Shown piece by piece: positions 49,074 to 59,700 of a stretch of DNA of 64,000 bases. The position numbers were made by a program, and so were the translations under genes. How positions within the stretch are numbered: position 1 is the stretch's first letter; the number at the start of each line of letters is the position of its first letter. Origin of the DNA: Lonicera japonica (taxonomy: Eukaryota; Streptophyta; Magnoliopsida; Dipsacales; Caprifoliaceae); the NCBI GenBank assembly GCA_021464415.1, contig CM038470.1, forward strand, positions 9,188,394 through 9,252,393. Reading direction: 5' to 3'. The notes under the pieces are model-generated. The model was not told the DNA's origin. It was given only the letters and a program-made list of their open reading frames with translations, and did not search any database.

Positions 49074-50074
49074 AGTAAGACTTTTTTTTTTTTTAATTGT
49101 CCGTTGGAATTTTCAAACCCATCCAAAAGATATTTATATATTAAACATTTAAACATCAACTTACACTTCAATTGGAAATGGCTGCAAGAACTTACACGTC
49201 AACTTAGAGTAGTCAATTAAACTGTTTGGCATAACAAGGTCTCCAATAATATATTTATATATTAAACAAAATATTTAAATAAAAATAATGATATAAAATA
49301 TGTACGTACAAAAAAAAAGTGTTAAATATGTGATTTAGAGAATAGTGGGAACTAGATTATAAAAAAAATAAAAATGCATCATTAATTATATATATATTAA
49401 AGAAAAAATCCACGTTATCTCATTCTTATTCAATGGCACTATTTTGTTTGGTTATGAGACCATTCTTGTTTACTGCTCTTTGTATGAAAATTAATAAAAC
49501 TTATTTTTCCTTCCCCAAGAATAATTAGGTAAATCTTGTGTAGGGCAAGCCAATTTTGAATAGTACCAGTCTTAGTATTTATACGTTATTTTCGACTTAA
49601 CATGATTCTTTTGTTTGCGTCTGTATATCATTTTAATTAACAATATTTTTTAAAATAATTGTAACGAGTTTTATTTGACGTCAATGACTCAGTGCATCCA
49701 CTTATGTCATATTCAGTGGGTGTCATGCACAGGAGAAAAACGTACTTTCTACCTCAATAGAGAGATATTTTGGTTTGAGTCCGACTGGTGGTGGTGGTGT
49801 TAGCGGTGGTGGATTGGGTGTGATGGTGGTGAGAGAGATAGAGAGAGAGAGGAGGGTATATATATATATTTGGATATATAATTGTATTTTTTTTTTTAAA
49901 ATAAGATTGACAAATGGCATCATTTTATTAGCATAGGATATTGAGCTGGAAAAATGACGTGCGATACCTTTGTCATGTAAGTTTTTCTCCGTGCACAGGG
50001 CCTCACTTAATTTCTCACGTGCATCTACCCAAATATTATTAATTAATTCAAGACCTGCCTCAAATAATTCACCT
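49074..50074. repeat. Spacer including NCL 3' flank duplicate
   Basis: Within it, 49480-49620 ('ttgtatgaaaattaataaaa', 'aggtaaatcttgtgtagggc', 'aagccaattttgaatagtac', 'agtcttagtatttata') matches 61550-61670 downstream of the NCL gene. The rest has no gene; (GGT)n and (GA)n low complexity lies at 49787-49856. Confidence 0.55.
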
Positions 50075-50082
50075 TAATTAAT

Positions 50083-50770
50083 AAGGGGTGATAAATGCAA
50101 CCCCATTTTTTTGTCATAAATGCTCTCTAAAAAATTTATTAATATTATATTAAACTTTACTCCTACACCTCTTTCATTTTACCAAAGATTAACTATTAAT
50201 GAACTTAATAATTAACCATTAATCATATACAACCCCTCACCACCCTCCTCTCATTCTTCTTTTTCTTTAAAACATACATATATACATATGCATATATATA
50301 TATATATATATTCAAAACATACATACATATATACATACACACACACACATATATATATATATTCTAAAATGAAAGAAAAAAATAAAAAAACAAACGAAAA
50401 AAATGCATATATATACACAGATCTCTTCTAAAAAATGCCACAGATCTATTTAAGTTTCAGATGTTCAATGTCGAGCGAGTAACAATGAAAATAATTTTCC
50501 AATGACGGAAGAGTATTACCACCTTTACTCTCCCAATGATAGGAGAGTATATCTCAAAAGTTGGGCCGTCACCATTCTCTTCTTCTCCTCCTCCTCTTCT
50601 TGTTGAAAAGTGAACAGATTCGAACCCAAATTCAAGCAATCAAGGATTCTGCATCTAAAATCCGGCATCCATCTAAATACTCTCATCGAAAATTTCATAA
50701 GGATTCTTCCTCCTCCTCCTCCTTCTTCTTCTTCAAAACATACATATATACATACACATACACACGCACG

Positions 50771-50807
<37 letters not shown>

Positions 50808-51357
50808 TCAAAAGAGGCATAGTTGTTTCATTGTTATCTTATCTTTGTGCGTTTTAACCCTTATTTGATGAATGTTGCAAAATCATAATAAAAAAAATTG
50901 TCATAAAAAAAGAGCTAAAACAAAGCTGTGAGTTTTAAACCTAACAATTATTCTCCCCACATTGGCTGAGTGATATATACATCACTCACCCCACATTGGC
51001 CGAGTATATGTTGTTTTCGAAAAAAATCTTATTGTTGAAATTTTAAATGTTCAATGTTAAGTGAGTACCAATGAATGTACTGTCCCAATGACAGGAGAAT
51101 ATTACCAAAGTTACTCTCTTTAATACGAGAGAGTATATCTAAAAAATTAGGCCGTAACTAAGTAATTACTGAAGTTCCAGATGCTCAATGTCGAGAGAGT
51201 AGAAGAGAAGATACTCTCCCAATGACAAGAGAGTATTACTTTGATCATGGTTCTTAATCTAAAGGGCGGTGGGGTGGTGTGTTTGTAACAAATTTTAAAA
51301 AGTGGGAGTTGCACGAAGGCATTTATGACAAAAAATAGAGGTGCATTTATCACCCCC
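50083..51357. mobile_element. Non-autonomous TIR element with internal tandem repeats (1275 bp)
   Basis: The left end AAGGGGTGATAAATGCAACC and the inverted right end GGGGGTGATAAATGCACCTC continue into 'ttttttgtcataaatgc'. TAATTAAT lies on both sides (50075-50082 and 51358-51365); it is AT-rich and palindromic, so weak. Inside, a unit of about 120 bp with 'agatgttcaatgtcgag', 'caatgac..gagagtatta' and 'gagagtatatct' occurs at 50455-50575, 51035-51155 and, partly, 51175-51245. CA and TA microsatellites lie at 50290-50365 and 50745-50805. No transposase. Confidence 0.65.
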
Positions 51358-51365
51358 TAATTAAT

Positions 51366-52469
51366 TGTATAAGCTTAATCTATACTTTTCTCATCTTTGA
51401 CATTGTATATGACGAAATGAAATTGCTGGATATGTTAAAAAAGTTCTTTTAAATCTAGCAACATAAAAATTAAGAGATCTCTAACTCGATTCTTGGAATT
51501 GTAATATCTCTTTTTTCCTTCTAAGATTAATTTATGAGTGTATTTTTTTATTTGTAGTAATTTTTTTTTTCAATTTGTCAGACAAAAAGTTTGGGGAATT
51601 ATATATTGTTATATATATATATATATTTGACTATACATATATGATGGATGATTGAGAGAAAGATCATTATTTATTGAGCGTGTGTGATTGAAGATGCCAC
51701 TTTATACCGAAAGCAAAAGCCACTAAAATAATAACCATGCATGGAAAATATTGGATTCCCAATAATACAAGGGATAAAGGGGGGAAAAACAATTAAGAAG
51801 ATATATAAAAGGGTAAATGCTACGTAGAATGGAATTAGATACTATTGTAATATGCTTCTCCTTCAAGAATTCACTATTCTTTTTGAAATGTCATTTTAAA
51901 TTGTAATCTCATTAATCAGTGACGGAATCAAACATTCAATCAAGAGATGGCAAAATTTTGTTTGTGGCAGACGGTCGACAGAAGAATCACCCTAACATGA
52001 TCATCTCATGGCTATTGAAAACGAATCAAATTAGATGGTTATATTTCTCAATATTTCTAACTTGCTCATACGGAACCAAGTTTGAAAAGATTGAAAAAAT
52101 CAATCATTCACAACCGCTAATGAAAGATTCCTCGAAAAGTTAAGGGTGAAAGTGGGAGGCGCGGAGCAAAGCAAGTGAAGGGGAACAAAAAATAGTACAA
52201 GAAAAAACATATGGGGAAGAAGAAATAGATCTCAAATGTGGCACCGCATAAGGATTTAAGTAAATTTTAAATTTTTAAATGAGCCCTAAATTATAAAGAC
52301 TTATACTTAGACACTTTAAAATATAAAATTATACACATAAGTTCTTATTTATTTTTTTTCATAAAATATCGCGTATGTGGTAATTTTTTTTGAAAATCAG
52401 GGGTGGGGTGTTAATTGTCCCTTTACTGGAGCTGCCCTTGTCATTAATGTATTTTTAAAAAATGTAAAA
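51366..52469. repeat. Spacer including a second piece of NCL 3' flank duplicate
   Basis: 51640-51775 ('gatgattgagag', 'gtgtgtgattgaagatgcca', 'ctttatacc', 'ccactaaaataataaccatg') resembles 62095-62240 ('attgaaaagagtgtgtgaacg', 'gatgccatttatactaa', 'cactaaagcaataactatgg'). The rest has no supported gene. Confidence 0.5.
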
Positions 52470-52483
52470 AACAAATATGAGGT

Positions 52484-54341
52484 ATTTTTTTTTTTTTGAA
52501 AGAAAACTGCTTAGATTAATAGCAAAAATCAACTGCCAACAAATCAACGATAAACGGAGGGGGAACATGCTCCCAATGCTCCAAGCCAGAGTTAGAACAA
52601 GCAGCTCTAGCGAGAGCATGAGCCACTTGGTTACCTGACCTTCTAACAAAGCTAAAAGAACAGCCAGTTATATCCTGAGCAAGGATTTTACAGTCAATAA
52701 TAATCGAACCAGCATGAGAAGAGTCTAGAGATGTGCTGCGAATAGCAGCAATTAATAAGAGAGAGTCAGACTCAAAACAGACATTAGAATAATTCCTCTC
52801 TTTGAGCCAGCTTAAAGCTTCTCGCATGCTGAGCGCTTCGGCAAGAAACGGGTCGTCACCAGCTTCGAGGTTTCCATTTACTGCGTCTAAAAAAACCCCG
52901 TCCGAACCGCGACATACAAACCCAAAACCGATTTTACCCAAGTTGGAAAATACTGCTGAGTCAGTATTACATTTAATATGCCCCTCTACCGGCTTGCACC
53001 AAGAGAAGCTACCAACTCTATTATCGGAACCAGCGCCATCAGTATTAGTCATAACACGAGCTTCCATCCACTGAGAAAGCCACCTCTGAGCACGGCGCAC
53101 CACCATCGCTTCGCTCAGTCTTCGATTATTCCACACCAGATCGTTCCGCCGAAGCCAAATAGACCAGAGGATCATCGCAGCTAGCTGAACCTCTTCTTCT
53201 CCCATAGAAATGATGAAGGTAGACCACCATAAATTGAAATTAGGGGCTTGAGAAGCTAGGTCACCGATCGAGGAATTACTCCATACTTTCTTAGCCTCGG
53301 AACACTGTACCAGCGCGTGATAGACGTCTTCATACCCATTATTGCTAGCAGGGCACATAAGAGGAACATCGACATGCTTCTGAGCCAACGCAGTCATCGA
53401 CGGAAGGCAACCCGAAACGACCCTCCAAAGAAAGTTTCTGACCTTCGGCGGCATAGGTAACGACCAGATTTTCTTCCAATTTACTGAATTAGATACTTGA
53501 TTGGTTGGGATTGTACGCTGTGTACTTCTATACCCACTTTTAACCGAGTAAATACCATTTCTCTCCCCTACCCATGTCCAGCTATCAGTCTGAACAGACA
53601 AACTAAGGGGGACCTGCTTAATTCTGGCAATATCAGAGCTATCGAATAAATCTCGAAGCAAATCAAGGTCCCAATTCGTGCTATTAGGAAACCGGAGAGA
53701 GGCGACTAAGGTATGCTTCAATTCTTCGGCTGGAACCGTAGAAATAAAAGGACAATTATCCAACAGCCACGGATCCTTGAACACTAAAGTATTTGCCCCC
53801 GACCCAATTCTGCGTCGCACCAAAGAGCTAATGATATCCTTTGCCTGGAAAATACTAGACCAAATGAAACTAGGGCAGAACCCTAAATTAGCGTTCAGAA
53901 AATCAGATTTTGGAAAGTATCTGGCTTTATAGATCTTAGCCATTAGCGACTCAGGGGCAGTTAGGAGGTGCCATCCCTGTTTCGCTACCATAGCCTTATT
54001 AAAATCAAACATGCGGCGAAAACCAAGGCCGCCTTTAGCTTTAGGGGCACACAGCTTCTCCCACGACTTCCAGTGAATACCCTTTGAATCCGAGCCATTA
54101 GAACCCCACCAAAAGGAATTCATCATTTTCTCGAGGTCACTGCAAAGAGATTTAGGAAGGAGAAACACACTCATAACGTATGACGGGATAGATTGAGCAA
54201 CTGATTTTAACAACACCTCTTTGCCTGCTCTAGAAAGGAATTTTCTGCTCCACCCTTGAATACGAGCCCACATCTTATCCTTCACAAAGCCTAGAACCCC
54301 TTTTTTATTTTTCCCTATAACAGACGGCAGCCCTAGGTATT
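52484..54341 (-). mobile_element. 5'-truncated L1-type LINE with perfect target duplication
   Basis: A perfect 14-bp duplication, AACAAATATGAGGT, flanks it (52470-52483 and 54342-54355). On the minus strand it ends in an A-tail (T-run 52485-52498). It begins in mid-ORF2 with the codons YLGLPSVIGKNKKG. This is the classic outcome of target-primed reverse transcription with a 5' cut-off. The remaining coding frame is open throughout, so the insertion looks recent. Confidence 0.95.
52516..54339 (-). CDS. C-terminal part of LINE ORF2 protein (zinc-binding region and RNase H)
   Basis: An open frame of about 607 codons without its natural start; the first ATG is at 54285 (589 residues). The order is typical of plant L1 ORF2 after the reverse transcriptase. 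First comes the post-RT segment (WARIQGWSRKFLSRAGKEVLLKSVAQSIPSY in sense; key words GWSRKFLSRAG and AIPSY-like SIPSY). Next comes KAKGGLGFR, then the zf-RVT region (WKKIWSLPMPPKVRNFLWR and a C-P...H motif). The RNase H domain follows with CNTDSAVF, AEALSMREAL, ESDSLLL and NQVAHALAR, which supply the Asp/Glu/Asp residues of that fold. The endonuclease and most of the reverse transcriptase are missing, so it cannot move by itself. It was probably copied from an active parent elsewhere. Confidence 0.9.
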   Translation of the reverse strand, partial: YLGLPSVIGKNKKGVLGFVKDKMWARIQGWSRKFLSRAGKEVLLKSVAQSIPSYVMSVFLLPKSLCSDLEKMMNSFWWGSNGSDSKGIHWKSWEKLCAPKAKGGLGFRRMFDFNKAMVAKQGWHLLTAPESLMAKIYKARYFPKSDFLNANLGFCPSFIWSSIFQAKDIISSLVRRRIGSGANTLVFKDPWLLDNCPFISTVPAEELKHTLVASLRFPNSTNWDLDLLRDLFDSSDIARIKQVPLSLSVQTDSWTWVGERNGIYSVKSGYRSTQRTIPTNQVSNSVNWKKIWSLPMPPKVRNFLWRVVSGCLPSMTALAQKHVDVPLMCPASNNGYEDVYHALVQCSEAKKVWSNSSIGDLASQAPNFNLWWSTFIISMGEEEVQLAAMILWSIWLRRNDLVWNNRRLSEAMVVRRAQRWLSQWMEARVMTNTDGAGSDNRVGSFSWCKPVEGHIKCNTDSAVFSNLGKIGFGFVCRGSDGVFLDAVNGNLEAGDDPFLAEALSMREALSWLKERNYSNVCFESDSLLLIAAIRSTSLDSSHAGSIIIDCKILAQDITGCSFSFVRRSGNQVAHALARAACSNSGLEHWEHVPPPFIVDLLAVDFCY

Positions 54342-54355
54342 AACAAATATGAGGT

Positions 54356-54997
54356 CTTAATTTGTGATAAAGTAAGTACTTTTTGTTCCTACAAATTAAT
54401 TGGCCATATATTCTGCATATCCCCCTTAAGAAAAAATAAATTATGATCCACTCCATTTTCTCAAAATTTTTTTAGATGTTGTCCTTTTTTTTTCTTACTT
54501 TTTTTTTAAAAAAAAAAAACTTGCGGTCCTTATTTTTTTAAAAGATGTTGTTCCTTAGGTTTGGTATTTTTTATTTCTCAGTCATAAGTATTATATATGT
54601 CACTATTGAATCGAGATTTCTTAGTTAATTATATATACCATATCTATGATCATTAAATCAGAGATACTCAAGTATAGTATCTATATAACTAAGTTCTCGC
54701 TAGCTACAGATATCATCCCTGAGGGACATTACACTTTAAAAAAATTTAGTCCACATCCAAAAATATTTCTTTCATGAGAAGGACCACATGCTAAAAGAGA
54801 TGTTCTTTCAACATTATATAATTATTTGTGCATTGAGGCATTATTGAACATTGAAAATTAAAATGATAATATGTCCTTAGGATATAAGTTAATTATATTA
54901 TGAATGAAAATAATAACATTTTCTATGACAATTTATACCTAATTTAATTATTTTTAGTTATAAGTGTGTAACATGTTCTCTTACAACACATAAAATT
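54356..54997. other. Spacer after the LINE
   Basis: No gene is seen; T-rich low complexity at 54480-54540. Confidence 0.45.
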
Positions 54998-56212
54998 AAG
55001 GGGCTTTTTGTATTTAGCCCAGCATTTTTGAATTGTTTTGCATTTAAACCACTTGTTTTTTGTAATTAGTTGTTAGCCCAAATTATTGGATAATTATGAT
55101 TTTGTTTTTTATTTAATTAATTTAGTTATTTTTAATTCATTTATAGTTTTTCCAATGTTGCACTTTTACCAATTTTTTGAAAAATAAATGATAACTTAAA
55201 ATAATTTCAAATTAGATTGAGTTAGTTATTAGGATTACAAGAATTTTGAAATTTAAATAAAGAAAAACTAAAATCCAAATAAATATCATTTATCTGAAGT
55301 AAAACATTTACCTTTAGTCATATTGCGCATGAAAAAAATACTATTGATGGTGTCATATTTAGAATAATAATTTTCTATATAGTCATAATATGCATTTCAT
55401 ATCTAAATATAATATGTCTGCTATCTCTATATATCATAATTTAATATGACTGGCATATAAAACATGTAAAATAGTCATAATATGACATATTGTGTGAAAC
55501 AGTCATATTATGACATGTAATAAACATATTAAGTATTTAATATCTTTTAAAAAGTGTATATGAAAAACATATTAAGTATTTCATGTCTTTTAAAAAGTAA
55601 GAACTTAAAGTAATGTACCTTATAATATGTACTTTAAATCGTGTACATCAAAAGGGGTTTCCGGTGGTGGAAGTAACAGATGGTGGTGGTAGAGCTAGAA
55701 ATAACCTCATGATAAGTAAGAGCGTATTTGAATGGCTGCAAAGGATCATATTCAAGGGAAGACATTCCCAATATTTTTGGGGATCAAATGATGGATTGGG
55801 AGGAAATGCACCACTAAGCTTACCAAGCATCCAATGTTTTGGGGTTTTGAGCCTCTTCAAATATTTATAAATCAAACAGCTCGCCATGTTGTATTGATTG
55901 GAGAAAGATCAAAACTTTCTCTAAATGCTACGTCTCTCTAACTGCTAATATTATGATGAAGGGCGGGACTCATACATTTTAGGCATACGTTTCACCTTTT
56001 TTTTAGTTAATAAATATCAATGATTAACATGAGTATAAATACGTAACAAACCTAATCATTTACTAAGAGCAATTAAGTAATTTAGCCATATAATTATTAG
56101 ATAAATTAAAAATAAATGTATTTTCTCAACTTGGGCTAAATACAAAATATTGTGCTATTCACTAATTACTAAAACAAAGAGGGTCTGAGTAAACAAGCCC
56201 TCATAATTTTGG
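54998..56212. mobile_element. Possible TIR element with an internal open frame
   Basis: The left part ('aggggctttttgtatttagccc' then 'ttttgtaattagttgttagccc') resembles the inverted right part ('agggcttgtttactcagaccc' then 'ttttagtaattagtgaatagc'). The match is imperfect over about 80 bp, and no target duplication is clear. The middle contains a plus-strand open frame at 55613-55870 that is more GC-rich than its surroundings (next entry). Confidence 0.35.
55613..55870 (+). pseudogene. Unrecognised 85-codon frame, perhaps a captured gene fragment
   Basis: Residues 20-60 ([39 protein letters not shown]) look protein-like in composition, unlike the AT-rich flanks. I cannot assign a family. It has no promoter, no long frame and sits inside a possible transposon, so a captured exon fragment is the simplest guess. 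Confidence 0.25.
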
Positions 56213-56782
56213 GTTAAATACTAATTTGCTATAAAATTAACATTAACATGACCCTTGAACAATTAATTAGTAAACGTATTAAAATAGCAGAGATGTTATT
56301 TTAAAATGTTTCATTAATCATAGTGTCTTTTAACTCAACGCACCTAAAAAGGAATTCTAACCCCACAAATTAGTGCCTATACATAACATCACCTTAACTT
56401 ACTATAATTACGTGTATTAATTAGAAGTTAGTCGAGTACTAAAAAAACTCGAAATTACATGCCATTAAATTATTTAAAAGGACATTTACATATATTTTTA
56501 AATATCTACATGCGCCAACCAGAGTACATATTATATATAAAAACAAACCGAAGTTTTAAACGTGCTGTTCAATAACTCAATCATTATTTGTCTTTTATCT
56601 TTTTTTCTAGTTGACTCCCCAAATGACTTGGTCTTCCAAACTATTCAATACAAAAGAAAGATCAAAACATGAACTTCCCAAAAACACACAACTATACACA
56701 CACATATACATATAGGTGCTAAATGCACAAAAGCTACTCAACCCTTTACGCTAAAAAACACCCAAATAAATACATAAATAAC

Positions 56783-59700
56783 ATGAAAATCAAATTCACC
56801 TTCTCTTTGATACCACTTCTTTTCTTCCTCATAATCGTGAGCACATGCCAGTGCCGAATAATAAATCCTGAAGTATCGGATATTTCGTTGGTATCAGATG
56901 GAGTAGTAGAGAAATTGGATGAAGGGCCATCGGTTGTGAAGGGGTTTGTTGTGTCGGATACGTGTGAAGATATATACGGGCTATTGCCGTGTAGTGATAC
57001 GGTTATAGGGAACACATTCCTAATAATTGTGTATGGGTATTTGATGTCTTTGGCAGCTAAGTATTTGTCTGATGGAAGTGAAGGTTTGCTTGAAATTCTG
57101 GGGCCTGGTATTGTTGGCGGTCTTCTCTTGCCAGGTCTCAGCACTCTTCCTGATGCTTCTATTGTTTTAGGTAACACATAATTTATTTATTTCTTTTATT
57201 TTTAATTTGATTTAATTGGACTGTAATGGTAGATTATGATCATGTAGTACTCCGAGTCAAATATTTTGTTTTGGGACATCTCAAATTAGTAGTCACGATC
57301 GAACTACTATGATATGTATATATATATACCTGAATAATTATGAAATATTATAGGCCTGAATGAAATTTCAAAGATTTTGGACAAGTTTTAATTTCGTTAA
57401 CTTGTTTATATAAGTATTTTGAACTTTTTTTTTTAATGAAACTGTTCAACTTTCAAGAAATTTGTGGCAGAAATGATTAATGTTAAAATTTGAATAGTTG
57501 AAGGTTGCTAAGTGAAAATATAACGTAGTTGAGGGAGTTTATTGTAATTTACGCTAAAACATATAAGTTCATAATATTCTTCAATGTAATATATTTGAAG
57601 AATTCTTCTAGCTCTTAATTTGAAATGCATGGAAATTTTTTTTTCGCGCATATATATATATATATTGTAACAAAGAATTCAATGTATTGGTTCGTTTGTG
57701 CAGTATCCGGACTGTTTGGAAGCAAAGAAACAGCACAAATAGAGGTATCGGTAGGGATGGGATTGGTAGCTGGATCAACAGTTATGGCTTTAACCGTACT
57801 ATGGGGATCTTGTATTGTAGCTGGCAAATGTGACATCGTGGGTTCTGCTACTAAAGATTCACAAGATACAAAAACATTTAGCCTTACCGGTAATTTAATT
57901 ATTACGCCTGTTTTTGTTTATTTAATTTGTGTTTTCTGTTAATAAACTAATCTTCTATTGATTTTTTACATTTTCAGGTTCTGGTGTTAGTACTGATATT
58001 TGGACATGCTATGCCGCAAGAATCATGCTTATATCGGTCATCCCCTTCGTAATCGTCCAAATTCCACAACCGTTTTGCACCTATGATCAGGGCCGCATTG
58101 CTATCTTAATTTCCCTCATTTTCTCCATCTTCTTCTTGATTTCTTACTTCCTTTATCAGGTATATATATATTGTTCTTACTCCAACCTAGTCACCAACAT
58201 TTCCCATTCGTAAAATCAAATATATTGCAATAACATCTGTGACTTTTTAATTATTATTTGTTCAATCTTTAGAATTAATCAATTAAACTAAATTATTCCT
58301 TCAGGTGTTTCGGCCTCAGATTCAAAAAAGAAGACTTGCATATGCGAAGCATAAGCATGTAATAGCAGGGATATTGAAGCATTATACAACGACATTGGGA
58401 AGGCTACGTAATGAGGATGGTAGTCCTAATGAAGAGATGTTAATAAAGTAAGTCCATTTGTGACATTGCGTTTCTATGGAGTAGTTTTGACAAAATTATT
58501 TTGGCTTTCACGCGCCTTGTTCTAAAAACCCAAAAATTATATTTGCCTACATACAAAGTAAAACTATAGTACATTCTTTTAACTATGATCGATCAGCAAT
58601 TACTTTTACTTGTAAACTGTGAAAGTTAATGGAAAATCACATTCAACGATTCAGTTTTTGAAAATATATTCTCTTATTGGTTTCATCATCGGCTTATTCA
58701 TATCACTAGATACATTAATAAGTTGTATATTCTAAGACTGTACAACTTGTCGATGCATCGGGTTGATAAAACAGGTAAGTGTTGCATTGCTCTTCAGTTT
58801 TTGCGCTCCATATATTCAGTACAAAATATCTTCTCAAAATGAATGAAAGAAATTGAATTTTAATGTGAACTGATGGTTACAATGACAGGTTATTTACACA
58901 AGTGGATGTGAATAATGATAAATCACTCTCACCCGGAGAGCTTAGAGCAATGATAACAGGAATCAATTTTCAAGAGATAGATTTTGATGCAGATGATAGT
59001 GTTGGGAAAATAATTGATGAGTTTGACGGAGATAAGGATTCAAATGTTAATTTGCAAGAGTTCATAAGAGGGATGTCAAATTGGCTCAATAAGACTATGC
59101 CCTCAGAAAGGAAGAATTACATCCACAGCAAATCAATGGAATTGAAGTTATCATCAGAATTACACACTGTATGTATTATCCCTACACCTTTCCAATATGA
59201 CTTCGTTCCCCTGTTTTTTTCCCTTGCTTGATACTCTATTTTAATTATGCAAATACACTTTTTTTTTTGGCAAAACCCTGGTCCTTGACTTTATACAGGC
59301 TTATTTAGATTTCAGAGGTATTAAATATCGTTTGATTTTCAAAAGATTAAGAAGCAACTCATGAGTTTTTCCCCTTACAAGATGTTTGCGTTTTTAGCCC
59401 GTGAATGATAAATACTGAATGAAACTCTTACAAAATTTTATTATTTTTTTTCCTGAATTACTCACTGATATGTACACCTTTTGTTTGAATTACATGGAAT
59501 TTGGATGCTGCATGTATAGAATTTGACAAATGTACCTTCAACAAAATATATTAGTACTTCGTGAACAAAAGGAATTGGAACAACATTAGAATAAAACTTT
59601 AGTACAGTTAATCATTCAACACTAAGAGGCAGTGGCGGAGCCAGGATTTTGGTTCAGGTGGGGCCAAAATACAACACAACAAGAATTTTTTGCATATACA

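Noticed and set aside
52802..53932. Plus-strand frames in the LINE
   Set aside because: Antisense reflections of the ORF2 frame.
56723..56782. Upstream ATG extending the NCL protein by 20 residues
   Set aside because: It would place a polar stretch before a clear signal peptide; the ATG at 56783 starts directly at the hydrophobic segment. Not excluded.
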